A DNA stretch of 64,000 nucleotides, taken from contig NZ_CP076134.1 in assembly GCF_018736085.1 (NCBI RefSeq), forward strand, positions 1,436,501-1,500,500, read 5' to 3'. Below the pieces are notes generated by a model. It did not search any database. It saw only the letters and a list, made by a program, of their open reading frames with translations, and was not told the origin of the DNA. Source of the stretch: Bradyrhizobium sediminis (GTDB taxonomy: Bacteria; Pseudomonadota; Alphaproteobacteria; Rhizobiales; Xanthobacteraceae). Positions 51,809-61,388 of the stretch are shown one piece after another; position 1 is the stretch's first letter; each line of letters opens with the position of its first letter. The position numbers and the translations under genes are program-made.

Positions 51809-54495
51809 GCTGCGGCCCTCCCTTTCAATGCGGCGATCAGACGATCGGGCCGGATCGGAATCTCCGTCAGCCGGACGCCGGTGGCGTTGCGGATGGCGTT
51901 GGCCAGCGCCGGCGAGGTCGGCACGGTGGCGACCTCGCCGATGCCGACGCTGCCGCCGAGCACATGGTCGAAGCCATGCTCGTCGAAGTGCACGTCGATC
52001 CCGGGCGTGTCTGATATCCCGGGGATGCGGTAGTCCTCCATCCCCGCGCTGAGGATGTCGCCGCTGCGCGGATCGGTCTCGCGCGCTTCATAGAGCGCAT
52101 AGCCGAGGCCCTGGATCACCGAGCCCGCCGCCTGGCTGCGCGCCAGCGCCGGTGCTGCGATCCTGCCGACAGCAATGCCGGTGTGGACGTTGAGCACGCG
52201 GACATGGCCGAGCCAGGTGTCGACTTCCACCTCGATCACCTGCACCGAACTCGGAACGCCGGCGCCAACCACGATGTTGGAAAAGCGCCGCATCATCCAG
52301 CCGAATATCAGGCCCATGAAGCCCGCGTCCTTCAGCGGCGAGCGCACCCCGGGAGACTTCGGCCTGGAATCTTCGGGGCGCACCGCCGAGGCGCTGAGAT
52401 CGGGCGCGGCCGCGATCATTTCCCGCCACGGTGCGTTGGAGCCGCGGACCGGCTTGCGCGTCGCACTGCGCTCGATCGCTTCCTTCAGCTTCTGCACCGC
52501 GAGCAGCGTCGGCGGAATGACGGAAGCCGTCGAGCGGCTGCCGCCGGCGCCGGGGCCTTCGGGCAGATTGGAATCGCCGATTCTAACCTCGACCTCGTGC
52601 GGCTCGAGCCCGAACGCATCCGCGACCGTATTGGCGATCACGGTGCGGCTGCCCTGGCCGATGTCCTGCGTCGACGTGCTGGCGACGATGCGCCCGCTTT
52701 TGACCGCGACCTCGATCCTCACGCCGGGCTGCCAGAGATAAAGCCAGTAGCCGCTGGCGACGCCGACGCCGCGGCGATAGCGGCCGGTCTGCGGCGCCGC
52801 GCGCTTATTGCCGCGCCAGACGTCGAGCTCGGCCGCCCAATCATAAAGACGCTGGCGATTCGGATTCGGATCCCAGCGTTGGCGCAATGCGATCGGATCG
52901 ACCTTCATCCGCAACGCCGCCTCATCAATCGCCTGTTCCAGCGCGAACGCCATCGGCGGTCCGCCGGGGCCGCGGAACGGCGCGCCGGGCGGCAGGTTGC
53001 TGACGACGTCGTAATCGGAAAGCGCCTTGGCCTCCGCCGGATAGATCAGGCGGGCGAGTGCTGCCATCGTCGAATTGGTCGCCGCACCCGTATCGGCATA
53101 GGCGGTGAGCGACAGCGCCTTGAGGCCGCCTTGCTCGGAGGGCAGCAACGCGATCTTCAGTTCCGCCGCCGGCCGGTAGCCGGTGACGGAGAGTTCTTCG
53201 TGGCGGTCATAGGCGATCCTGACCGGCGCCTTGGCCTCGCGCGCCAGCTCGATCGCCGCAATGGTTTCGGTGCCGAGGCTCGCCTTCGACCCGAACCCGC
53301 CGCCGACATGATCGGCGATGACGCGGACCTTGTCGTTTGAGAGCTTGTAGCGTTTGGCGATCATCTCCATCAGATGGAATACCGCTTGCGTGGAGACGTG
53401 CACGGTGAGGCTGTCGCCGTCGAAACGCGCGACGGCGGCGTGTGGCTCGAGGCAGGCATGCGACTGCGTGCCGGTGCGGAAAGTCGCTTCGACCAGCAGC
53501 GGGTTCTCGTCCTCGCGCGCGGCCGCGATCCAGCTCCGCGCCTTGCCGGCCTTGTTCGAGAACGCAGCGGACGGTCCGCGGACGTTGCCGTTCCAGGGCG
53601 CCGGCGCCGGCGTTCCTTCCGAAACATTGCCGGCTTTCTTGCGGGCCGATTTTTCGAACACCACCGGCGCGCCGCTCTTGCGCGCGGCATCGAGCCCGAT
53701 CACCGACGGCAGCGCTTCGCTCTTGAGCCGGATGGCGGCGATGGCGGCCAGCGCGGTCCTGCGATCCTTTGCGGCGACCGCGGCGATGGGAGCGCCGACA
53801 TAGCGGACGATGCGGTCGTCGCCGAGCAGCGAAACCGCCGCGCTGACGCCTGCAAGCGCGCGCGCCGGCGCGAGATCGAGTTCGGCGATGCGGGCATGCG
53901 CGAGCTGCGAGCGGAGGATGACGCCTTGCTGCTGCCCGTCATGGCGGATATCGACGGTGTATTTGGCTGTTCCCGTCACCTTGGCGTGCGCCTCGACGCG
54001 GGGCGAAGCGAATTCACGGCCGTCGAACTGGCCCATGCAGGCCGCGGCCACCGCGTCGAAAATGCCTTCATAGGCGCCGCAGCGGCACAGATGCCCCGAC
54101 AGCGCCGCGCCGATTTCCTCGCGCGACGGCTCCGCGGTTCCCTTCGCCGCGCGCCAGCGGTCGCAAAACGCGGCGGCCTCGACGATGAAGCCCGGCGTGC
54201 AGAACCCGCATTGCAGGGCGTCATACGCCATGAAGGCTTTCTGCACCGGGTGCAGCGTGCCTGCGCCGATCGCCTCCACCGTCGTCACCGCCTTGCCCGC
54301 CGCTGATCGCGCCGGCATCAGGCAGCTTGCGACCGGCGCGCCGTCCACCAGCACGGTGCAGGCGCCGCAAACCCCGGACCCGCACACCAGCTTGGTGCCG
54401 GTGAGATCGAGTTCATTCCTGATGACGTCGACCAGCAGCGCGTCGGGATTGTCGGGCAGGGGAGCGAGGCGGCCGTTGATGGTCATGGTGCTCAT
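51805..54495 (-). CDS. Fused [2Fe-2S] and Mo-cofactor subunit of a molybdenum hydroxylase (896 aa)
   Basis: Residues 1-160 form the two [2Fe-2S] domains: VCGSGVCGACTVLVDG for the plant-ferredoxin type and QCGFCTPGFI plus HLCRCGAYEGIFDAV for the helical one. Residues 165-896 are the Mo-cofactor part, with HVGGGFGSKA, FRGPGGPPMAF, GAGGSRSTAS and the catalytic-Glu loop VGIGEVATVPTSPALANAI. In most CoxSLM/Xdh-type enzymes these are two proteins. A single chain of this length is known in Desulfovibrio aldehyde oxidoreductase. Here a separate FAD subunit follows. The substrate is unknown. No XdhC-type maturation gene is near. The start overlaps the TetR stop by 4 bp. Confidence 0.9.
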   Translation of the reverse strand: MSTMTINGRLAPLPDNPDALLVDVIRNELDLTGTKLVCGSGVCGACTVLVDGAPVASCLMPARSAAGKAVTTVEAIGAGTLHPVQKAFMAYDALQCGFCTPGFIVEAAAFCDRWRAAKGTAEPSREEIGAALSGHLCRCGAYEGIFDAVAAACMGQFDGREFASPRVEAHAKVTGTAKYTVDIRHDGQQQGVILRSQLAHARIAELDLAPARALAGVSAAVSLLGDDRIVRYVGAPIAAVAAKDRRTALAAIAAIRLKSEALPSVIGLDAARKSGAPVVFEKSARKKAGNVSEGTPAPAPWNGNVRGPSAAFSNKAGKARSWIAAAREDENPLLVEATFRTGTQSHACLEPHAAVARFDGDSLTVHVSTQAVFHLMEMIAKRYKLSNDKVRVIADHVGGGFGSKASLGTETIAAIELAREAKAPVRIAYDRHEELSVTGYRPAAELKIALLPSEQGGLKALSLTAYADTGAATNSTMAALARLIYPAEAKALSDYDVVSNLPPGAPFRGPGGPPMAFALEQAIDEAALRMKVDPIALRQRWDPNPNRQRLYDWAAELDVWRGNKRAAPQTGRYRRGVGVASGYWLYLWQPGVRIEVAVKSGRIVASTSTQDIGQGSRTVIANTVADAFGLEPHEVEVRIGDSNLPEGPGAGGSRSTASVIPPTLLAVQKLKEAIERSATRKPVRGSNAPWREMIAAAPDLSASAVRPEDSRPKSPGVRSPLKDAGFMGLIFGWMMRRFSNIVVGAGVPSSVQVIEVEVDTWLGHVRVLNVHTGIAVGRIAAPALARSQAAGSVIQGLGYALYEARETDPRSGDILSAGMEDYRIPGISDTPGIDVHFDEHGFDHVLGGSVGIGEVATVPTSPALANAIRNATGVRLTEIPIRPDRLIAALKGRAAA

Positions 54496-55181
54496 GTTCG
54501 ACCTCCAGGTTTTTTCGGCGTGGGTTTTTTCGGAAGGAGTTTCCTTGGCAGCACTTTCTTCGCGGCGGGTTTTGCCGGCCGCGATTTCGGCGAGGACACG
54601 ACGGCGCCGGCGATCAGCGTCCGCGTCATCACGGTGAGATCGCGCAAGAAAGCGTCGGCCGGCTGCATCCCGGGGTTGGCGGATTTGGCACCGTTGATCG
54701 CCATCTCGACGCAGCGGGCAAGCCCCTCGGGCGTCATGTCCTTGGCCAGCGCGAGGCGCTGCCTGCGGCAGATCCGTTCGATCGTCGCCGCGCCCTGCGC
54801 GGCGTAAAGCCCGGCATATTTCTGATAGAGATCGCGCGCCTGCAAGAGGTGTTCGGAAAACAGCTCCTCGATATGCGGCGAACCGTCGAACGAGGCGATG
54901 AACTGCTGCAATCGGGCGCTGACCCCGGCGACGAGAACGTCGGCAAGGCTGCCGCCGGCCTTTTCCGCGGCGTTTACCGCCGCGATCTCGGCAGCCAGCG
55001 CATCCTCATGCACCCGCTCGATCACGGCGCGGAACAGCGCTTCCCTGGACTTGAAATGGTGATAGAGCGCCTGCCGCGTCAGCCCCGCGGCCTCGGCGGC
55101 CTGCTCGATCGACGAGCGCCGGAACCCGTGCCGGCGGAACACGGCCATGGCGGCGTCGAGAATGCGGTCGCGCGGCTTCAT
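54492..55181 (-). CDS. TetR-family regulator with Lys/Pro tail (229 aa)
   Basis: The N-terminus is a TetR DNA-binding domain (MAVFRRHGFRRSSIEQAAEA, then AGLTRQALYHHFKSREALFR). A ligand-binding helical domain follows. The last 30 residues are repeated Lys/Pro/Arg (KPAAKKVLPRKLLPKKPTPK), an unusual basic tail that may add non-specific DNA affinity. It is first gene of the operon with the molybdenum hydroxylase, overlapping it by 4 bp, so it probably controls its own operon. An inverted repeat just upstream is a plausible operator. Confidence 0.87.
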   Translation of the reverse strand: MKPRDRILDAAMAVFRRHGFRRSSIEQAAEAAGLTRQALYHHFKSREALFRAVIERVHEDALAAEIAAVNAAEKAGGSLADVLVAGVSARLQQFIASFDGSPHIEELFSEHLLQARDLYQKYAGLYAAQGAATIERICRRQRLALAKDMTPEGLARCVEMAINGAKSANPGMQPADAFLRDLTVMTRTLIAGAVVSSPKSRPAKPAAKKVLPRKLLPKKPTPKKPGGRT

Positions 55182-55190
55182 TTGACGATT

Positions 55191-55215
55191 TTGACAAGAT
55201 GAGACGAAGTGTCAA
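55191..55215. promoter_or_regulatory. Candidate operator/promoter of the TetR-hydroxylase operon
   Basis: TTGACA and TGTCAA form an inverted pair 13 bases apart, 10-34 bp upstream of the TetR start codon. Flanking TTTGAC (55181) and GTCAAAT (55211) extend the symmetry. Read leftward, TTGACA could also be a -35 box. Confidence 0.4.
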
Positions 55216-55387
55216 ATAACGGATTTGTGTAGCTGGCGACAGTCGGGATCCAGCGCATTATTAGGTAATACTAATGTAATGAAGACTGATAGGTCGAGCA
55301 TCACGCAGAGGTGACTTGCTTGTCGCTGCTCGCCTGAAGCAGAAAGCGCGAATGTACGGGCACCACCCCATCGATTCCAAGCGCGGA

Positions 55388-55738
55388 ATGCCGAGTCGGT
55401 CAAAGGGCTTGTGGCGTTCCTTGCTTGCGCTGTTGTGTATCTTGGGGATGTTTGCATCGTTCCTTCAGCCCGCCCTCGCGCGCGCGCCCTCAAAGGCCGC
55501 ATCAGCGGCCTTCCTGCAGAGTCATTCGGTCAAGGGCGACAAACCCTGCCAACGGGCGGCGCTCGGCGCCCTGGGCATGTCGTGCAGCGTCGGCACCCTG
55601 GTTGGGTTGGAGATCAAGGCTTCCACGGTGATGGAAGCCCTGCATGGCAAGGCCGGCGTGGTGCCGTTCGCTGACAAGCTGCTCCATGTGCAATGGCTTG
55701 CCGCTCCCCAGTTCCGGCCTCCGCGGATCGGCGCATAA
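55388..55738 (+). CDS. Small secreted protein before the redox operon (116 aa)
   Basis: A signal peptide (MPSRSKGLWRSLLALLCILG, cut after QPALA) leads to about 85 residues. These carry two nearby cysteines (GDKPCQRAALGALGMSCSVG) and a Pro/Arg-rich end (APQFRPPRIGA). The layout of a short exported protein with a Cys pair and an ending like RxPP recalls DUF2946-type proteins found near copper or thiol-redox genes, but I cannot confirm the family. The start is uncertain: ATGs at 55352 and 55388 are in frame, and the latter gives the better signal peptide. It precedes the transpeptidase by 56 bp. Confidence 0.55.
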   Translation: MPSRSKGLWRSLLALLCILGMFASFLQPALARAPSKAASAAFLQSHSVKGDKPCQRAALGALGMSCSVGTLVGLEIKASTVMEALHGKAGVVPFADKLLHVQWLAAPQFRPPRIGA

Positions 55739-55794
55739 GGTCAGCTTCGCGCTGACGTCATCATTGCGTCCATAGATACCTTCGGAGACTTCTC

Positions 55795-56529
55795 ATGACA
55801 TCGCCGTTAGCCGCACTCCGTGCGGCGGCGCATCCGTGCCTGCGCGCTCTTTGCGCCTCCGGATTGACCGCTCTGCTGGCAGCCTGCAATCAGGCAACGC
55901 TCCAGCAGGCGTCGTATGCGCCGCCCCGTCAGCCACAGTACCCCGCACTTGCAGACAACGCGTTCAAAATTCCGGCGATCGACGCTGGAACGATCGACCC
56001 GAAATACGTCAAACAACGCGTCCGCTACGTGGCCCAGCATCCGCCCGGCACTATCGTCGTCGATCCCTATGCCAGGTTTCTCTATCTCGTGCAGGATGGC
56101 GGCTTTGCAATGCGTTACGGGGTAGGTGTGGGCCGCGACGGCTTTGGATGGTCCGGAACAGCGGACGTTCGCCGCAAGGCGCAGTGGCCGACATGGACGC
56201 CGCCATCATCCATGATTGCCCGGCAGCCCGAACTGAAGAAGTACAGCGCAGGTATGGGCGCAGGGATCGAGAATCCGCTCGGTGCACGTGCGCTGTACCT
56301 GTTCCAGAACGGCAAGGACACGCTGTTTCGCATTCACGGCACCAACGAGCCTGCAAGCATTGGCAAGAATGTCTCAAGCGGATGCATCCGGCTTTTGAAT
56401 CAGGACGTGATCGATCTCTTCGATCGTGTGCCGGTCGGGTCCAGGGTCGTTGTTCTCTCGGAACAGGAAGCGCGTGCGGCCTCCTCGATGGAGGCCAATC
56501 TCCGTACCCGAGCCGAGGTGTCGAGATGA
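55795..56529 (+). CDS. L,D-transpeptidase, lipoprotein type (244 aa)
   Basis: The signal ends in a lipobox ([11 protein letters not shown]), so the mature protein should be lipid-anchored. The YkuD domain (about residues 80-222) has [34 protein letters not shown] and the catalytic [20 protein letters not shown] with active-site His and Cys. Compared with the paralogue at 27862 it has an insert ([12 protein letters not shown]) and a longer tail. The stop overlaps the DsbD/ScsB-like start (ATGA). A Cys enzyme co-translated with thiol-redox proteins suggests they keep its active-site cysteine reduced, which is inference. Confidence 0.9.
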   Translation: MTSPLAALRAAAHPCLRALCASGLTALLAACNQATLQQASYAPPRQPQYPALADNAFKIPAIDAGTIDPKYVKQRVRYVAQHPPGTIVVDPYARFLYLVQDGGFAMRYGVGVGRDGFGWSGTADVRRKAQWPTWTPPSSMIARQPELKKYSAGMGAGIENPLGARALYLFQNGKDTLFRIHGTNEPASIGKNVSSGCIRLLNQDVIDLFDRVPVGSRVVVLSEQEARAASSMEANLRTRAEVSR

Positions 56530-58637
56530 TGCGTCTCCTACTCCGCGCGATGGCCGCGCTCACTTTGATATCCGCGGTCGCCGCTGCGCAGGGCGGGTCC
56601 TTCGCGCAAGCGTCAGCCGAGAAGCCTGATATCAAAGCCGACCTTCTGACAGGGAACTCCGAAGCAGGCGGTCGGGAGCTTTGGATCGGTGTCCGTCTGA
56701 ACCTTGGTTCCGGCTGGAAAACCTACTGGAAATCCCCCGGGGACGCCGGCCTCCCCACTGAGTTCGATTGGTCCGGCTCGCAGAATATCGTCGACGCGGA
56801 GGTGAACTGGCCCGCGCCATCCAGGCTGTCGATCCTCGGATTCGAAACGATAGGGTACGCACAAGAAGTCCTGTTCCCGGTGAGGATCAAAGTTCGAGAT
56901 CCAGGTGTCGAGACGCGGATCCGCCTGAAGCTCGCGATCTACGCCTGCGGCACAATCTGTGTTCGGGAGGAGCGCACGCTCGCTGCCACGATCCGGCCGG
57001 GCGCCAGCGGTGACTCCCCGACAATCATCGATGCATGGCGATCCAGGGTGCCGCTCGCCACGTCCATTGTGCTGTCGGTTCTCTCGATCGAGCGGTCTCT
57101 AACCGGGCCGGCATCGCTGCGGATCGAGGTCCAGTCGGCCAGGCCGCTCCTTGAGCCAGATGTCTTCGTCGAGAGCGATCCGCCGGTCAGCGGGGACAAG
57201 CCGATCATAACATTCGATCAAGGCAATCGGGCGACCCTGATCGTAAACCTGCCTGGCGAGACCGCCGAGAGCCTTCGCACGCGCCCGGTGATCGCCACCG
57301 TTGTGTCTGACGATGCAGCCGTGTTGGCGGTGTCACCCGCGCCGCTGGCAAACACCGGAGCAACAAATGGTTCAGGGGCTCCGCGGCCAGCGCTGGATGC
57401 TCCGGGCAGCATGCTCGCTTTAATCGGAATAGCGCTTGCCGGCGGGTTCATTCTGAACCTGATGCCCTGCGTGTTTCCGGTGCTGTCACTGAAACTCCTT
57501 TCGTTCGTTCACGGTAGCACCGGCGATCGTGGCCGGGTTCGCAAGGGATTTGCGGCTTCGGCCGCCGGCATCGTGGTGTCCTTTCTGCTGCTGGCGGGCA
57601 CGCTTGCCGGCATGAAATGGGCCGGCGCCAGCGTCGGATGGGGCATCCAGTTTCAGCAGCCGCTGTTTCTTGGCGGCATGGCAGTTGTCCTGTCCCTGTT
57701 CGCAGCGAGCCAGTTCGGGCTGTTTCACCTCGCGGTATCCTCGGGCTTTCTTACCTGGGCAGGTGGCCTCGCGGGCGGCACATCGGCGACATCGCATTTT
57801 ATGAGCGGCTTCGTGGCGACGCTGCTCGCAACTCCTTGCTCGGCGCCGCTGGTCGGAACCGCCGTGGGTTTCGCGCTGTCGCAGGGAGCCGCCGAGATAT
57901 TTGCGATATTTACTGCTCTCGGCATCGGCATGGCGTCGCCTTATCTGGTCGTGGCGGCTTTTCCCGCGCTGACAAGCGCCATCCCGCGGCCTGGGCCCTG
58001 GCTGGCCCATGTCAAACGACTCTTTGGCGTGGCGCTCCTGGCGACGGCGGGCTGGTTGTTGCTGGTGCTTGGCGAAGTGTCCGGGCGATTGCCCGCGATT
58101 TCCCTGGGCGCTGCCTTGGCCCTGGGATTCGTCATCTTCGGTCTGTCGAAGGGCTTCGTTGCAAGAAAAATGGCGGTAGCGACTGCGACGATCGCGATCA
58201 TTGTCGTCGCGCTTGCTGCCATGGCGCCGCGGTCGCAAACGCAGGACCGGATTCCGATACCCTGGCGCTCGTTTTCTAGCAACGAACTGCGAATGCTGGT
58301 CGGCGCCGGGCGCACCGTGTTCGTCGACGTCACGGCGGATTGGTGCATCACCTGCAAAATCAACAAGGCTCTCGTCATCGACAGGCAGGAGGTTGCAGGA
58401 CGGTTGTCTGCGGATGTCGTGCCGATGCGGGCCGACTGGACAAAGCCGGACGACGAAATCGCAGGGTTCATGCGTGAGCACGGGCGCTTCGGTATCCCGT
58501 TCAACATCGTCTTCGGCCCCGCAGCCCCCGATGGCATCGCCCTTCCGGAAATCCTCTCAACCTCGACTGTATCGGCAGCGTTCAACGAAGCCGCGGCAGC
58601 CTCGAATAACCCTCAACAGAAACAGGTCACACCATGA
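56526..58637 (+). CDS. DsbD/ScsB-type thiol-disulfide transmembrane reductase (703 aa)
   Basis: Three parts are visible. A periplasmic N-domain of the ScsB type ([20 protein letters not shown], then [20 protein letters not shown] and [12 protein letters not shown]) comes first. A central eight-span region carries redox cysteines in [14 protein letters not shown] and [12 protein letters not shown]. The C-terminal thioredoxin domain has [14 protein letters not shown]. It would carry electrons from cytoplasmic thioredoxin to periplasmic partners, here most likely the DsbA/ScsC-like protein encoded next (4-bp overlap). The frame is open above 56526, but ATGA coupling with the transpeptidase stop and the signal peptide fix the start. 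Confidence 0.9.
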   Translation: MMRLLLRAMAALTLISAVAAAQGGSFAQASAEKPDIKADLLTGNSEAGGRELWIGVRLNLGSGWKTYWKSPGDAGLPTEFDWSGSQNIVDAEVNWPAPSRLSILGFETIGYAQEVLFPVRIKVRDPGVETRIRLKLAIYACGTICVREERTLAATIRPGASGDSPTIIDAWRSRVPLATSIVLSVLSIERSLTGPASLRIEVQSARPLLEPDVFVESDPPVSGDKPIITFDQGNRATLIVNLPGETAESLRTRPVIATVVSDDAAVLAVSPAPLANTGATNGSGAPRPALDAPGSMLALIGIALAGGFILNLMPCVFPVLSLKLLSFVHGSTGDRGRVRKGFAASAAGIVVSFLLLAGTLAGMKWAGASVGWGIQFQQPLFLGGMAVVLSLFAASQFGLFHLAVSSGFLTWAGGLAGGTSATSHFMSGFVATLLATPCSAPLVGTAVGFALSQGAAEIFAIFTALGIGMASPYLVVAAFPALTSAIPRPGPWLAHVKRLFGVALLATAGWLLLVLGEVSGRLPAISLGAALALGFVIFGLSKGFVARKMAVATATIAIIVVALAAMAPRSQTQDRIPIPWRSFSSNELRMLVGAGRTVFVDVTADWCITCKINKALVIDRQEVAGRLSADVVPMRADWTKPDDEIAGFMREHGRFGIPFNIVFGPAAPDGIALPEILSTSTVSAAFNEAAAASNNPQQKQVTP

Positions 58638-59269
58638 AGAAATCCACCATCGCCGCCGTTGCCGCATTCACGCTGTCGCTTGGAGCGATCATCAGCTTTG
58701 TGCCGGGAGCACAGGGCGAGAGCGCGGACGCCTTCAGGGAAAGCGTGCTCCGTGACCCGGATGTCCCGTCGATCGGAAATCCACAGGGTGATATCACCAT
58801 CGTTGAATACTTCGACTATCAGTGTCCCTACTGCAAGAAAGTCGCCCCCGAATTGGTCAAGCTCGCCAGGGAGGATGGCAAACTGCGCATCGTGATGAAG
58901 GACTGGCCCATCTTTGGCGGAGCCTCGCAGTATGCGGCCAAGATGGTTCTCGCGGCCAAATACCAGAACAAGTACCACGAGGCACACGCGGCACTGATCG
59001 GGGCCAGCGCGAAACTGAGCGAAGACGTGGTTCAAAAACTGCTTGGAGAGGCCGGTATTGATGTAGATCGCGCGACCGGGGACATGGAAACGCACAAGCC
59101 GGCAATAGAGGCTCTGTTGCTCCGCAACAATGCGCAAGCCGAGGCATTTGGATTTCAAGGGACGCCTGCGTTCATTATCGGCACATTCAGGGTACCTGGG
59201 GTCCTGGATGCAGCCGGCTTCAAGCAGGCCATCGCCGATGCACGGACGGCTGCGCGCAAGAAGAAATAG
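58634..59269 (+). CDS. DsbA/ScsC-family periplasmic thiol-disulfide protein (211 aa)
   Basis: After a signal peptide ([20 protein letters not shown], cut near GAQGE) comes a DsbA-type thioredoxin fold: ITIVEYFDYQCPYCKKVAPE with the CPYC active site, the helical insert (GGASQYAAKMVLAAKYQNKY) and the cis-Pro loop FGFQGTPAFIIG. Pairing with an ScsB-like reductase suggests it works as a reductase or isomerase (ScsC-like) rather than as an oxidant. It is the last gene of the operon. Confidence 0.9.
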   Translation: MKKSTIAAVAAFTLSLGAIISFVPGAQGESADAFRESVLRDPDVPSIGNPQGDITIVEYFDYQCPYCKKVAPELVKLAREDGKLRIVMKDWPIFGGASQYAAKMVLAAKYQNKYHEAHAALIGASAKLSEDVVQKLLGEAGIDVDRATGDMETHKPAIEALLLRNNAQAEAFGFQGTPAFIIGTFRVPGVLDAAGFKQAIADARTAARKKK

Positions 59270-59735
59270 AGCATCGCGGAAGGGCAGTGGCCAGGAGGCA
59301 AATCTCGCCGCGGCGCCGGCGCCGCCCGCTACCGAGTAGGCAGCGGGTTACGCCGGAACCGGTCTTCGGCCGCGCCTTTGCACTGATCCGGAAGAGCAAT
59401 GGCAGCGCGGCCATGGCGCAGGCGAATATGCGCCGTGTGGTGATGCAATCGCCGGGCAAAGGGGCGGTTGATCCCGTGCCACAATGCCTTGAGGATCGAG
59501 CGCAGCGACGCGTCAGTCCGTTCGGGAATTCGAGCAGGCCAACAAGCTCGCCTCCACGGGCGAGCGGAGCAGCAGCCAGACTCTCCTGGCCACGGTCATG
59601 CTTCTCGCGGCCGGCCGGGGCGCGCCGGCTCCACCGGTCGGCGTCCTGGCGGCTCTGGTTCCTCAGCTCTGGTCGATGCTGCAAATTGCGAGCGATGGAA
59701 TGTTGCGGCCGCTTCGTGTCCCCGCGTCACTCGGC
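59270..59735. other. Non-coding or decayed stretch, possible gene remnant
   Basis: No intact gene is seen in these 466 bp. A plus-strand frame around 59525-59620 reads FEQANKLASTGERSSSQTLL then ATVMLLAAG, which looks like the second half of a small membrane protein. It lacks a start, and the sequence after it does not continue as a clean membrane helix. I read it as a probable remnant. The remaining open frames are Arg/Ser/Pro-rich and unconvincing. Confidence 0.35.
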
Positions 59736-61076
59736 CTAACGCCTGGCAAAACTCAAATTGCACAGCCGGTTTTCATTGCGTTTTCCGGCGCCCGACGAGC
59801 CATCAAACTGCGCCGTGACCGTATAACCGTAGGGTGAACCAGCCTTGGCGTGACCAAGAGTAGCCGCAGGGCTTGCTGTAAGACCCTTCGCAACCAAGGT
59901 GGCCTTGCCGTCCGTTCCGATCTTTCCGTCAATGGCGAGCCAGCCGGGCGTTCCGCGTGTCAGCTCCTCGGCGTGAAACGTGCTGTCCTTGACAGCCGCG
60001 ATCATGAATTTCGAGTAGGCGCCGACATTCCCCGTCTGCGGGCAGAGTATTTTCACATCCCACTCTCCATCGAACTTACCTGTTCCGGTCTTTGGATCGG
60101 ATGGCAAAGGGGGTGCGAGTGCTGCTTTCTGCTTCAAGCCGTCGATCCGCGCCCTGGCGAGGTTGCTGAACGCGCATGTGGGGAATCTTGCGACGTGATC
60201 TTCATACGCCGTGACCGTGCCGATGACGTCGGCGGCTTTCCAGTGCGTCTCAGCCGCCGAGCAGAGGTTGGCTGGGGCGGATTGGGCCGGTGGCGTTACC
60301 GTGATCGAAACCGGTCCGTTCAGGTAGAATTTTCCAATGATCGATAGCGACAGTTCGGGAAGCTGTGATCTGCCACTGGTTTCATAGACGTCGGCGCTGA
60401 TGTCGCGAAAGACCTCGCCAATTTCCTTCGGTTCCTCGATGCGCCTGACGAAGGCCGCGGTGTATGGGCTGTTGCGGCCGGTTCCATCGTCAGCCGTTTG
60501 CCCTGCCTGGGTCGAGAATGACACGATCGTGCCGAGAGGGGCGTCCATTTTTGATAACCCTTGCCTCACCGAGGCGCCTCTGGTCGGCCCAAGCGACCGC
60601 TTCAAGGCTTCCGGGAATGGATTGTCGCGGCAGGAATCCAGGACCAGGATCCGCAGGTTTTTGGCTTGCTGCAAATCATTCATAATATCGTCTACTCGGG
60701 TAAAGCGCTTTAGGTCCGCCTCATCATCCAGCTTGGCGTCGATTGGCATCAGATAGTTGACGCCATTGAATTGCATCGCATGGCCGCTGTAACAGAAGAG
60801 CGCAACGTCAGCGTTTCTTGCCGCACGCGAGAAACGGATCGCCGCGTCCTGCATTTCCAATTGGCCGAGATTGTTGGCCAGGATGACTTCAAAATTGGTT
60901 CGTTTGAGCGCAGCCGCCACATCCGCGGCGTCGTTTTCCGGATTGGTCAATCGCGCCTTGTGGGAGTAGGCGCCGTTGCCGATGACCAGGGCCACCCGTC
61001 TTTCGGCTGATGCCGGGCTGCACCCCAGCGCGCAGGCGAACAGCAGCAGCAGGCAAACCTTCCAAAATGTCTGCAT
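59736..61076 (-). CDS. Secreted caspase-family (peptidase C14) protein (446 aa)
   Basis: A signal peptide (MQTFWKVCLLLLFACALGCS) is followed by a caspase-like p20 domain: RRVALVIGNGAYSH, NDAADVAAALKRTNFEVILA, the catalytic His99 in LFCYSGHAMQFNG, and Cys149 in ILVLDSCRDNPF. Both dyad residues are present, so it could be an active cysteine protease, most likely with Arg/Lys specificity as in metacaspases. A middle region with helices precedes a C-terminal domain of about 110 residues (FDGEWDVKILCPQTGNV to NENRLCNLSFARR) with two Cys. The ATG at 61076 gives the clean signal peptide. It converges on the thiol-redox operon. Confidence 0.88.
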   Translation of the reverse strand: MQTFWKVCLLLLFACALGCSPASAERRVALVIGNGAYSHKARLTNPENDAADVAAALKRTNFEVILANNLGQLEMQDAAIRFSRAARNADVALFCYSGHAMQFNGVNYLMPIDAKLDDEADLKRFTRVDDIMNDLQQAKNLRILVLDSCRDNPFPEALKRSLGPTRGASVRQGLSKMDAPLGTIVSFSTQAGQTADDGTGRNSPYTAAFVRRIEEPKEIGEVFRDISADVYETSGRSQLPELSLSIIGKFYLNGPVSITVTPPAQSAPANLCSAAETHWKAADVIGTVTAYEDHVARFPTCAFSNLARARIDGLKQKAALAPPLPSDPKTGTGKFDGEWDVKILCPQTGNVGAYSKFMIAAVKDSTFHAEELTRGTPGWLAIDGKIGTDGKATLVAKGLTASPAATLGHAKAGSPYGYTVTAQFDGSSGAGKRNENRLCNLSFARR

Positions 61077-61388
61077 CTCGACCCCTGATCGCATTCCGAG
61101 CAGATTATTCAACAATGCCGGAATCGCAAGAATCCTCAGTGAGGTTCGTCACAGTGCTCTGATGGCAGTGGGCGAAACTTCTTGCTCAGCCCGGGCGCTA
61201 CGCGCCGCGGAGCCCCAATCTTTTTCGCCACTCAACTCAGTGGTGATGGGCTCCGGCTCAAGGCCGGGGCGACGAGGTGGAGTGAATCTCCCGCATGCGT
61301 GGGGGATGACGGTCTTGAGGTGGGGCTTCCTTGTTCCCGAAGCGTGCTTTGGCGTTCACCGGGGCGACGGGCAGGGCGGAATGCACGA
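61077..61388. other. Intergenic stretch without a recognisable gene
   Basis: These 312 bp separate two leftward genes. They hold short repeat-like pieces (CTCAAGGCCGGGGCGACG, GCGCTACGCGCC) and no coding pattern. The caspase promoter must lie near 61090-61150, but I see no clear boxes. Confidence 0.4.

Noticed and set aside
55836..56525. Extension of the DsbD/ScsB-like frame upstream to 55836
   Set aside because: It reads through the transpeptidase gene in another frame with no pattern. The ATGA overlap and signal peptide mark the true start at 56526.
59287..59739. A 150-codon rightward frame after the DsbA-like gene
   Set aside because: Arg/Ser/Pro-rich with no signal, domain or ribosome site; more likely decayed or non-coding DNA.
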